Shown: positions 1 through 8,500 of the stretch, piece after piece | How the letters are laid out: every line of letters starts with the position of its first letter | How positions within the stretch are numbered: the first letter of the stretch is position 1 | DNA from: CAZJWR01 sp964549765 | Lineage (GTDB): Bacteria > Zixibacteria > MSB-5A5 > GN15 > JAAZOE01 | Reading direction: 5' to 3' | Length of the DNA: 36,497 nucleotides | NCBI GenBank assembly: GCA_964549765.1 | Contig: CAZJWR010000040.1 | Coordinates: 1-36,497, forward strand | Notes under the pieces: generated by a model | Database searches by the model: none | Told to the model about the DNA's origin: nothing | The model's input: the letters and a program-made list of their open reading frames with translations, nothing else | Made by a program: the position numbers and the translations under genes

Positions 1-2
1 CT

Positions 3-692
3 CGCAAGGGGGCCAGGGCCAAGACGATCAATTTCGAGATCGACACGCTCCGGACGATATTCAACCTGGCTATCAAATGGGATTACCTCAAAGAGAACCC
101 GACCCAGAAGGTCACGCGTCTTAAAGTCAGTGACTCTAAACCACCCCGGTTCCTGACCAAAGAAGAATGCCAGCGATTCCTTGACCATTGTCCGGAAGCT
201 CTACGCCCAATCTACTTCACCTTCCTCAATACTGGCATGCGAAAAGCAGAACTGGAGAATCTTGAATGGGCCGATATTGACTTCGAGCGCCGCCGCATCA
301 AGATCCGCCGTAAACCATTCTGGAAGCCAAAATCAGGGGAGAGGGAGATCGCGATCAATCAGCCATTGTTTGATCTCTTGACTGATCTCACGAAAGCAAA
401 TGACAGGGGTGTCAAAAGCAACTTCGTTTTCCCGCACACAGACGGCAGCAAGCTCAAAACGAAGCTTCGCCGGATGCTCATCCGCATCGCCAAAGAAGCC
501 GGCATCGAAAACCTAACGACCCTCCACGCTCTTCGCCACACCTTCGCCAGCCAGCTGATTATGAAAGGCGTCGACCTCCCGACTGTCCAAAAACTCCTCG
601 GCCATTCCGACATCCAGACGACGATGATATATTCTCACTTGGCTCCGGAACATTTAGCGGACGCCGTAAACAAGATTGGATTTGGAGATTGA
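3..692 (+). CDS. Tyrosine recombinase/integrase, 5' end cut by the window edge
   Basis: The frame is open from the first bases of the window, so this is the C-terminal 229 residues of a longer site-specific recombinase. It would cut and rejoin DNA through a 3'-phosphotyrosine intermediate. The first 50 or so residues look like the end of the SAM-like core-binding domain. The catalytic domain then shows all expected residues: Arg in TGMRKAEL, a beta-hairpin Lys in KPKSGE, His-x-x-Arg in HALRHTFASQ, the second His in LLGHSDIQ and the nucleophile Tyr in TTMIYSH. The short tail after the Tyr (about 20 residues) is like that of integron/phage-type integrases and XerC/D. I see no tRNA or obvious attachment site near its 3' end. 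The following 2 kb of decayed genes suggest a mobile-element border. The family is certain; the exact type (phage, island, Xer) is not. Confidence 0.93.
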   Translation, partial: RKGARAKTINFEIDTLRTIFNLAIKWDYLKENPTQKVTRLKVSDSKPPRFLTKEECQRFLDHCPEALRPIYFTFLNTGMRKAELENLEWADIDFERRRIKIRRKPFWKPKSGEREIAINQPLFDLLTDLTKANDRGVKSNFVFPHTDGSKLKTKLRRMLIRIAKEAGIENLTTLHALRHTFASQLIMKGVDLPTVQKLLGHSDIQTTMIYSHLAPEHLADAVNKIGFGD

Positions 693-999
693 TTTCCAAT
701 CTTAATCTATATTCTGTGGAGGTTCAAAGCGGGGGCCGCTATTCGCTCAAGTGGAAAGCGTATTTGGGATCGTAACCATAAGACTATCTGCGTCTTAGCT
801 CGAGATGGACCTTGATGGTGTACCCAGCGAAACCCGATCCTGCACGACCCTGAAAATCGTTAACGTAGACAGGAATTGCCGGATTGCCCATCAGTTCGAG
901 CCTCGCCAAATGACTCCAAGGATCATACGGTCCAGTTCCAAGGAATTATTGGGAGGATGGGGACAGTCCTCCTTGAAAAACCGCCCATGGCGACACCTG
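693..999. other. Gene-poor gap with a possible gene remnant on the minus strand
   Basis: No convincing gene lies here. On the minus strand a 53-codon open stretch (945 down to the stop at 784-786) has coding-like composition, with segments such as GTGPYDPWSHLARLEL and a final VHLELRRR. It has no start codon and is preceded by a stop at 946-948. It may be the frameshifted tail of something once joined to the nuclease fragment at 1000-1995, but I do not recognise it. No promoter or terminator was recognised. Confidence 0.3.
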
Positions 1000-1995
1000 C
1001 TATGGCGCAATGAGGAATGCCTCTGAACATACTCCCATGCTTGCCACGACTGTAGGATCTGGCCGTGGTTCTCCAGCAGGCACTTCATCTGGCACATTGA
1101 TGTGGACGTTCAGCACTCGGAGCCGTTGACCTGAGTGGAATTCGTGCGCACCGCTCCCGGTTCGCAATAAGATTGGGGCACCACTCTCCAGGTGCGGCCC
1201 AGATTCAATTACTCCGTCCCAGCTGCTTGGCCCATGTTGATGAGTCAGTCTGACTTGAACGTCACCAAGGCCCGTTCCGGCTGAATCACGGATCGAACCT
1301 TCTCTGCCGTACAAATGCCAATACTCGTCACATAGGTGGCGCACAGGGCAGTATGCGCAGTTCTCAGAGATGGGACGCGCTTCAGGTGGAACATCCTGCA
1401 GATTATTCAGCGCTGTGGCCGTTCGCATCCGCAGTTCATCTTCTATGCGCCGGAGATCCGCCTTAGTCGGAGCCGCGACTTCCTTGTCGCCCTCCTCATA
1501 GGACACCACTAACCCGTTGGCCAGTCGCCCAGACGGATTAGCTTCGCGATCCAGCGCCCATAGTAGGGCGTACGTGAGTAGCTGCAGTTCGTACTCCTTC
1601 TTCGGTGCGCCCGTCTTGAAGTCTCGAATCTCACAGTAGGGCTCCGACACAGTAAGTAGGTCTACGATGCCACGCCAGCGCATCTCTGTTGAGCGCAGAT
1701 CGACCTCTGCATGAGACCCGTTAGATAGCGGTCGGCGGGACTCATGTTTTAGCAGCGTCTCACGTTTTACCGAACTACCAGTAGAAGCCTCCAGATTTAT
1801 GTGGGTGAGGAACCTCTGTACACTTGAACGTAGTTCTGGCACTCGAGCCGAAAGATATCGGCGGAATCCATCAAGGATCGGCGCCGCTCGCGGGTTCCCC
1901 CGATAAGCCCAAAGCGCTTCATCCATGCTTTTAAGGACGATGGCCGTAAAACCGCCAAGTTCCTTCAGTGTCGCAATTGCACTCTCGTGCAGCAA
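1000..1995 (-). CDS. PD-(D/E)XK (RecB/Cas4-like) nuclease domain protein with Cys cluster, probably 5'-truncated
   Basis: The protein carries the core of a RecB-type nuclease. WRGIVDLL supplies the metal-binding Asp, IRDFKTGAPKK the D-x-K motif, and ELQLLTYALLW the Q-x3-Y motif. A cysteine group C-x2-C-x5-C (CAYCPVRHLC) follows, as in AddB/Cas4-type Fe-S nucleases. The last ~90 residues (from about GDVQVRLTHQ to LRVLNVHI) look like an OB fold, which would suit a DNA-binding partner domain; that is inference. The listed start is a TTG. The same frame stays open upstream to 2154 and contains GTVLHLSLQKITGAL, which resembles the N-terminal G-x-x-x-H motif of this nuclease family, but it has no ATG or GTG. 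The gene is therefore probably a fragment that has lost its beginning, not a complete gene. No cas genes or CRISPR repeats accompany it. Its place beside an integrase suggests an imported segment. Confidence 0.72.
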   Translation of the reverse strand: MLHESAIATLKELGGFTAIVLKSMDEALWAYRGNPRAAPILDGFRRYLSARVPELRSSVQRFLTHINLEASTGSSVKRETLLKHESRRPLSNGSHAEVDLRSTEMRWRGIVDLLTVSEPYCEIRDFKTGAPKKEYELQLLTYALLWALDREANPSGRLANGLVVSYEEGDKEVAAPTKADLRRIEDELRMRTATALNNLQDVPPEARPISENCAYCPVRHLCDEYWHLYGREGSIRDSAGTGLGDVQVRLTHQHGPSSWDGVIESGPHLESGAPILLRTGSGAHEFHSGQRLRVLNVHINVPDEVPAGEPRPDPTVVASMGVCSEAFLIAP

Positions 1996-2223
1996 AGATG
2001 GGCAACATCTTGTTACAAGGGCACCCGTGATTTTCTGAAGACTGAGGTGTAAGACCGTTCCCTTCAGAACTGTCCGCTGAGGTAAACGGGGATAGCCGTG
2101 ACTGCCCCGGGTTCCGATTATGACGGCAAGACTAAAGGCAGTGTTATGATATATTCATCTTCCAGCCCGGGTTCCCAATATATGAAAATCATGTTGCCCC
2201 TCAGTGTGGGTCAGGCGTGGTAA

Positions 2224-2713
2224 TGCCCGGAGTGTCATGACATCGTCGACACCACATCGGTCCATGAAAAAGGAACGATTACTACGATGGCCGGCTCGTT
2301 TACTGAAGCTTATCGGCTTTATGAGTTATATGATAGCGGAACTGGCTGGTATACGGGGACGTATTCTCCCTGGATCAGACCCGGTGTTGGCTTCGTCAAA
2401 ACGGTTCGCACGGAACAGGATGCCCTCAATTATCCAGACGGCCCGCTATTGACAGCCACATGGGAGTTGATAAGCGACCATGTCGCGAATTGATTCTTGC
2501 GGTGATGGTAAAATTATCAGTCTGGACGATACATTTGGGGAAAAGTATGCTATTAAATGCATGGGGACTCATTATGCCTAAAGAATATTAGATTGCAGAG
2601 GATACACCACAGCGGCTCGAGGATTGAGTACTAATCTGGATAGAAATTTTTGCCGTCACTACATAGCCAGGAAATATGCAATTCATGGAGGCCCGGCGCC
2701 CTGCTCCTTCTAA
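2224..2713 (+). pseudogene. Decayed dockerin-type secreted protein (C-terminal remnant)
   Basis: From 2224 to 2493 a frame without a start reads as a plausible folded domain, with segments such as AYRLYELYDSGTGWYTG and PGVGFVKTV. It ends at a stop after DHVAN. Shifting frame by one at about 2489 gives DSCGDGKIISLDD, a near-perfect dockerin calcium loop (D-x-C-x-D-G-x6-D). This frame stops at 2579-2581. At 2687-2713 another frame gives GGPAPCSF and a stop, matching the GGPAPCAF tail of the intact dockerin protein that ends at 9491. The spacing between loop and tail is close to that of the intact dockerin pair. I read this as one gene broken by at least two frameshifts and lacking its 5' part. 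The dockerin assignment is seen in sequence; the nature of the upstream domain is unknown. Confidence 0.6.
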
Positions 2714-2730
2714 GGCGCTGTTATGCAACG

Positions 2731-5109
2731 TCAATGGAGGAAATGTTTCAGGAGAGGATCCAGAGCAAGTTCGGCAGCCGACGGACCCCGCACGATTTTG
2801 TCGGCATGATCAGCATATTTCCGCGATTCTTCCCGCTCTCCGAGGATGGCATAAATATGGGCCAGGTCATGAGCGATGGATCCATCGAACGCCGCTGGGT
2901 GGCGAAGCTCGTCGACGGTGGCACGGCATTCATCCTCCCGGCCAAGCAAAGCCATGTTTTTTGCGGCAAATGATTTGCCGATCAAAAAGGACGGATCGGA
3001 TTGCAGTAGCTCCTGACAATGATTGCATGACTTTTTGAACCTGCGCTCAGCCTTCTCGGTCTGGCCATTCAGCAAATGCAGCAGACCAAGATAAAATTCG
3101 GCGACGAAAGCAATCTCCGGTTTTCCCGCTGCCACCTGCAATGCCCGCGACGCCTTGGACATGGCACCGTCGGCCAAATAATAATAACCTAACAGATACG
3201 GCGTATTGATGTCACCCCCGAGTTCCTGGGCCCGTTCAAGAAAGGAAATCGCCTGATCGATCCGACCGAGCTGATAATACGACATTCCCATGAAAGAATA
3301 GGCGCGCCCATAATCAGGACGCAGTTCCAAACATCGGGTAAAGCTGTTTATGGCCAGCTTGGATTCCTTGCGGTCGTAATGGACAAGCCCCTTCAGAAGA
3401 ATGGTCTCAATATCCGTGGACTTGATAGATAGCGATTTGCGGACCCATTCGATGGCCTCGTCGTAGTCATACGAATCGGCGGCCAGCCAGCCGAGGGACC
3501 GGTATGCCTGAAAATATTCGCCGTTATAGGTCACTGCTTTCAAATAATGCGCTTTTGCCTCCTGCGGTTTGCCCATGACGTGCATAATCCTGCCCAGGGA
3601 CCGGTAGGCCTCAGGAAGATGCGGCGATTTTTCAAGCGCCTTTTCAGCCCAGTCTCGGGCGATGGCAATGTTTCTTTCGCTTCGGTCATACCAATTCATG
3701 AATTCGGTGCAGTGGCAGTCGGAAAGCCCCACGTAGGCGAGGGCGTTCTCCGGGTCGTTGCGGAGTGCCTCTTGCAGAATATTGCGGGCATATTCGATGT
3801 CCTGCTTGGTGCATTTTACATAATAACTCCTTGCAAGCAGGTATAATTCAAATGCCTCAGGATTGGAGGTCGTGGATGTTTTGGCGGCGGGATCTCTGGG
3901 AATGAGCTTGACCTTTAATTCAACCAGCACGGTCTCCACGATCGCGTCGATAAGATCGAAGAGATTTCCCAGGGGACTCTCGAATTTATCACTCCAGACA
4001 ACGGAATCATCATGCGACAGATACAGCGAGAAGTAGATGCGGACCCGATCGGCGAAACGCCGGATGGTACCATGCAGATAGTAATCCGCTCCCAGAAGGG
4101 CCCGGACGGCGTGGCCGTCGGTCAGTTTGTCGATATACGGTTCCATTTTTATCGGCGAGACCAAGTCCAGATCCTTCACTCCGGCCAGCCGGGAGTTGAA
4201 TTCCTCGTTGAGGCCGTCGGCAAGCAGGCGGCTATCGGGATCGTCTTTTGGCGAGAGGAAGGGCAGGATTGCCAGCCGGCTTTGCAACGGAAGAAGATCG
4301 GGCCCAGCCTCCCAGGTTGCGGAGCATATGAGTTCCTTTACCTCATGGGCCGATCCCGGACGATCGCCGGGACTTTTGGCCAGCAGACGCATAATGACAG
4401 CCGATAACTGAGGCGACACATGAGACACAATTTTGTCGGGCGGGACCGGATCCTCATATAGTATTGAATAGACAATCGCCATATCGTGTTCGCCGACAAA
4501 AGGCCGCGTCCCCGTCACCAGTTCATAGAGTATGACGCCGAAGGCGAACAGGTCGCTGCGAATATCGTAAGGCTGCCCCTCGACCTGCTCCGGAGACATA
4601 TACTGGAGTGTCCCGCGAACCTCCTTGATATCGGCCGCGATTTCGGCCGAGGCCGTGCGGGCGACGCCGAAGTCGATCAATTTGATATCGCCGTCCTTGT
4701 CGACGATGATGTTGTGGGGTTTCAGATCGGAATGAATGATCCCCTGGGAATGGATATAATCGAGCGCCTCAAGAATCTGACCGGCGTGACGCTGGACGGC
4801 CTCGATCTCAAGCCGGCCGGCCTTGATATGTTCGGCGAGTGTTTTCCCCTCAATATATTCGGCAACAATATAGGTCCTGCTGTCACGGTCAAACGAATCG
4901 ATCAGGTGGACAACACGAACATGGTTCAGCGAAGCCAGTGCCACGATTTCCTTTTTTATGATCGCGGGATCACCTTCACCCGGATCAACCACCTTCACCG
5001 CAACCCGTCGACGCGATTCGGTGTCTTCGGCGAGAAACACCTTGCCCATCCCGCCGGCGCCGATCCAGTCGAGAAGGCGGTAACGGCCGACCATCGACCC
5101 GATGGCCAT
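2731..5109 (-). CDS. Ser/Thr protein kinase with TolB-like and TPR domains
   Basis: This is a soluble cytoplasmic protein of 792 residues. Residues ~9-275 form a PknB-like kinase: glycine loop GAGGMGKV, VAVK lysine (K39), catalytic HSDLKPHN (D128) and D146-F-G. The catalytic Asp is preceded by Ser, not Arg, so it is a non-RD kinase. GTLQYMSPEQ marks the P+1 loop. Residues ~285-420 (LAILPFLSP, LADGLNEEFN, YLHGTIRRF, VVWSDKF) match the TolB-like domain often found in adenylate-cyclase/CadC-type regulators. The rest is TPR repeats (for example ALAYVGLSDC, AYRSLGRIMHV, AYSFMGMSYYQLG). The frame is open to 5262, but 5110-5262 is AT-rich and holds a promoter-like pair that would start transcription near 5184. 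Kinases of this class usually start just before YRLL, so I chose ATG 5109 (MAIGSMVGRYRLL). No transmembrane segment is visible. The substrate is unknown, and no partner phosphatase is adjacent. Confidence 0.9.
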   Translation of the reverse strand: MAIGSMVGRYRLLDWIGAGGMGKVFLAEDTESRRRVAVKVVDPGEGDPAIIKKEIVALASLNHVRVVHLIDSFDRDSRTYIVAEYIEGKTLAEHIKAGRLEIEAVQRHAGQILEALDYIHSQGIIHSDLKPHNIIVDKDGDIKLIDFGVARTASAEIAADIKEVRGTLQYMSPEQVEGQPYDIRSDLFAFGVILYELVTGTRPFVGEHDMAIVYSILYEDPVPPDKIVSHVSPQLSAVIMRLLAKSPGDRPGSAHEVKELICSATWEAGPDLLPLQSRLAILPFLSPKDDPDSRLLADGLNEEFNSRLAGVKDLDLVSPIKMEPYIDKLTDGHAVRALLGADYYLHGTIRRFADRVRIYFSLYLSHDDSVVWSDKFESPLGNLFDLIDAIVETVLVELKVKLIPRDPAAKTSTTSNPEAFELYLLARSYYVKCTKQDIEYARNILQEALRNDPENALAYVGLSDCHCTEFMNWYDRSERNIAIARDWAEKALEKSPHLPEAYRSLGRIMHVMGKPQEAKAHYLKAVTYNGEYFQAYRSLGWLAADSYDYDEAIEWVRKSLSIKSTDIETILLKGLVHYDRKESKLAINSFTRCLELRPDYGRAYSFMGMSYYQLGRIDQAISFLERAQELGGDINTPYLLGYYYLADGAMSKASRALQVAAGKPEIAFVAEFYLGLLHLLNGQTEKAERRFKKSCNHCQELLQSDPSFLIGKSFAAKNMALLGREDECRATVDELRHPAAFDGSIAHDLAHIYAILGEREESRKYADHADKIVRGPSAAELALDPLLKHFLH

Positions 5110-5190
5110 GACCGGCGCGGTCCGGGTTAAATCACCGTTATGATTTATCTCATTCAAGGCTGAATCCCCATGAAGATGAAGACTATTATC

Positions 5191-5220
5191 AATATAGGCA
5201 CAACAGGGCTTTAAAATCAA
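5191..5220 (-). promoter_or_regulatory. Possible sigma-70-type promoter for the kinase gene
   Basis: On the minus strand TTGATT (5220-5215) and TATATT (5196-5191) are separated by 18 nt. Transcription would begin near 5184, about 75 nt before the preferred kinase start at 5109 and downstream of the alternative start at 5262. This supports the shorter protein. Predicted by eye only. Confidence 0.35.
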
Positions 5221-5262
5221 CAGAGAAAAAGCCGGGATCGGAAGGCTCTCAGCCGCACCCAT

Positions 5263-5591
5263 GATGTGTTTGCTTACGGCTCATTGCACTGCAATAAAGG
5301 CCCCGAGCGGTTTGGGCGTAACCGGACGTTGTGCGCGTAGTCACCTTAGGCGCGTCCCGGATCACGATTCAATACGGCGGCGAAAGAGCAAAATGCCATA
5401 AGCCTAAGCCCGAAATGTGCTTGCTAATCAGAGCCTATGTTATATATTATCAGGAGCGAATCAAGAATACCTGGGAACGGCAAATGGGGCAATTACATCG
5501 TACGGTATTTTGGGAATCACTCGCAACGTGAGCCTTTTACATCTATAGTTTCCTGCCGGCTTGTATGCCGCTGGATACGGAAGGAGATTGT
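5263..5591. other. Intergenic region between divergent kinase and dockerin-protein genes
   Basis: No gene was recognised. It contains a promoter-like pair for the downstream gene, TTGCTA (5421-5426) and TATATT (5443-5448), spaced 16 nt, which would give a leader of about 135 nt. Short frames here have poor composition and no ribosome-binding sites, so I treat them as noncoding. Confidence 0.5.
5421..5448 (+). promoter_or_regulatory. Possible sigma-70-type promoter for the Asp-box/dockerin gene
   Basis: TTGCTA (four of six matches to the -35 consensus) and TATATT (five of six) lie 16 nt apart in an AT-rich stretch, about 135 nt before the start at 5592. It is the best candidate seen in the gap. 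Confidence 0.35.
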
Positions 5592-8500
5592 ATGCGTGTG
5601 TTTATCTGTCTGTGCGCACTGTGTTTATTATTGGGGGTGTCGGTTTTTTCACAGACATGGGAAGAGACGAACGGACCGTATGGGGGACAGGCTCAATCCT
5701 TGCTTATAAACGCCGCCGGCGATCTTTTTGCGGGGACATACCCGGGTGTCTTCCGATCGACTGATAATGGGAATAACTGGATACGAATTGACGAGGGATT
5801 TGTATCTCCATATACTTCTGCCACCGACCTGGCACTTACCGGCAGCGGGCATATTCTGGTCGGCACCTACCACGGAGTCTACATATCCACCAATAACGGC
5901 GATAATTGGGAACAAATCAATAATTGCATGACCAACGACGATATAAGGGCCCTGGTCGTCAATGGCAATGGCGATATCTTTGCCGGGACGGAATCGTATG
6001 GCGTTTACCGCTCGACCGACGGAGGAGAAAACTGGTCTTTTGTAAACACTGGCCTGACAAACAGGAATATTCGGGACCTCGCCGTCAACAGCAGCGACGA
6101 CCTTTTCGCGGCGACCTACGGCGGGGGCGTATTCCGATCCACAAATGATGGTGCCGGCTGGCAGGCAATCAATGCCGGGCTGACAGACACTATGACCGTG
6201 TCACTTGCCATTGACAGCAGCAACACTATTTTCGCTGGGACCGAGGGTGAAAGCGGGAGCATATTCCGTTCAACGAATAATGGAAGCAGCTGGCTGCGCG
6301 CAGATAGCGGAATATCGGGTATCTGTGTAAATGCGTTCGTATTCAACAGCGGCGGTGACGTTATCGCCGGAGCGTCACATGGGATTTACCTGTCTTCCGA
6401 CAATGGCAATACCTGGGAAGCGATCAGCAGCGGGCTTGTAGGATACCCATTTGTCGAATGCCTAGCCATTAATACCAGTGATGACCTCTTTGCCTCAGCG
6501 AGAAACGGTGGTATGTATCGTTCCACCGATAATGGGAATAGCTGGCAGGTCATGAATAACGGCATGAACAATACATTTATACCCGCCATGGCAATCAATA
6601 GCAGCGGCGATCTCTTTGCAACGGGTAGTGGCCTCGGTCTATTCCGCTCAACGGATAATGGTGCCGACTGGCAACTGATAATCAATGGCCTCACCGATAG
6701 GGACGTCCGGGCGGTACAAGTGGACGGCGATGGCGATGTATTTGCAGCCACGTATGGCGGCGGCATATTCCGCTCGCTTGATAATGGAGACAGCTGGGAA
6801 AATGTCGCAAGTGGTTACGATAGCGGGCTGACAACTCCCCTGGTTCTTGATCTGGTTTGTGATAATAGCGATTACCTCTATGCTGGCGCCTGGGACGGTT
6901 GTTGTTGGGACGGCGGCGTGTTTCAATCAACTGATAATGGCGATACGTGGATAGAAAAGGACAACGGGCTGACAAACAACAACATACAGGCCATGACCGC
7001 TAATGACAATGATGATCTTTTTGTCGGGACCTACGCTAGCGGTGTCTTTCGCTCCACCAATTACGGTGGCAACTGGGTGCAAATCAACAATGGCTTGACA
7101 AACACCAACGTCAGGGCGCTGGCCGTCAATGAGAGCGGTTTCCTCTTTGCCGGGACAGAAGGGGGCGGCGTCTTCCGATCCACGAACAACGGAGGAAACT
7201 GGCTGCAAATTGATAATGGCCTTGTAAGTAACCAGGTTTATGCTCTGGTTGTAACCGATGGTGGCGTACTTTTTGCCGGGGGGGGCTTTAGCGGTGTCTT
7301 TCGCTCGACCAATAATGGAGATAGCTGGCATCCGATCGATGCCGGTCTCCCTGCATCCGTTTATTCATTCGCCGCCTACAGTAATACCGATCTATTTGCC
7401 GGGACGAATGGTCGCGGTGTCTATCGTCTTGATCTCACCGTCATTCCCCCCGAGATAATACTCGACCCGGGCAGTCTGAGTTACAGGGTCGGCGTCGGCG
7501 GATCATTGCCCGATGATTATTTGATTGTCACGAACAACGGCGATGGCGCGCTCAACTGGACGGCGAGCAATAGCAGTGGGTGGCTGAATATCGATCCGAC
7601 CAGCGGTGTTGATAGCGGTGCAATCACCCTGACCTACACGATTGGTGGTTTGCCTTTGGGCACTTATTACGACACGATTGTTGTCTCCGATCCATATGCG
7701 AGCAACAGCCCGCAGATATCCACCCTCGAGGTCACAGTCTATGAAATTGTGCATCAGGTCACCACCCTGGCCGATGCCGGTATCGGGTCGCTGCGGTGGG
7801 CGATCAATCTTGCCAATAGCAATCCCGGCGTCGATACGATCACGTTTGCTGTCGACGGTACCATTATGCCCGATTCGGCATTGCCGCTGCTGACCGACAA
7901 TGGGACGGCGATTTTGGGTTCAACGGCGCCCGGCGGGGCGCAATCGGTAATTCTCGACGGCACCAATACGTCAAGCGCCTCGGGCCTGATGATAATGAGT
8001 TCGCATAACCGGATCGAGGGACTGGACGTACGGAATTTCAATGACGGGATCGCCATAAACGGCACGGCCCGCGGTAATATCATCGGCCCCGATAACAGTA
8101 TAACCGGATCTGCCGGAAACGGAGTATCGATTAACGGCGTCGCCGCCGACAGTAATCTGGTAATCGGTAATACGATCTCCGGCAACACTCTTCACGGTGT
8201 CTACCTCACCGGGACCGCCTTTAATCGCATCGGCGGTTATACGGAAGACGAGAATAACTCGATCTTCAACAACCAGCAGAGCGGGATATATATCTATGGC
8301 AATTCCGATTCCAACCAGGTTATCGGTAATCGTATTGGTGTCAACTTGGCGGGCGAGGAAGAGGGCAACCTAGGCGATGGCGTCGCCATCGATTTCAATT
8401 GTGACGGTGCCCGTGTCGATTCCAATCTGATCGCCGGTAACGGCGGGGACGGCATCATGGTGATCATAAACAGCCGACTCAACACCCTGACACGCAATAT

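Noticed and set aside
1000..1995. Cas4 assignment for the Cys-containing nuclease
   Set aside because: It is longer than Cas4, has a C-terminal OB-like part and no neighbouring cas genes or repeats. The motifs are shared by several RecB-like families.
4486..5130. 214-codon open frame on the plus strand
   Set aside because: Antisense to the kinase domain, which carries clear motifs on the other strand.
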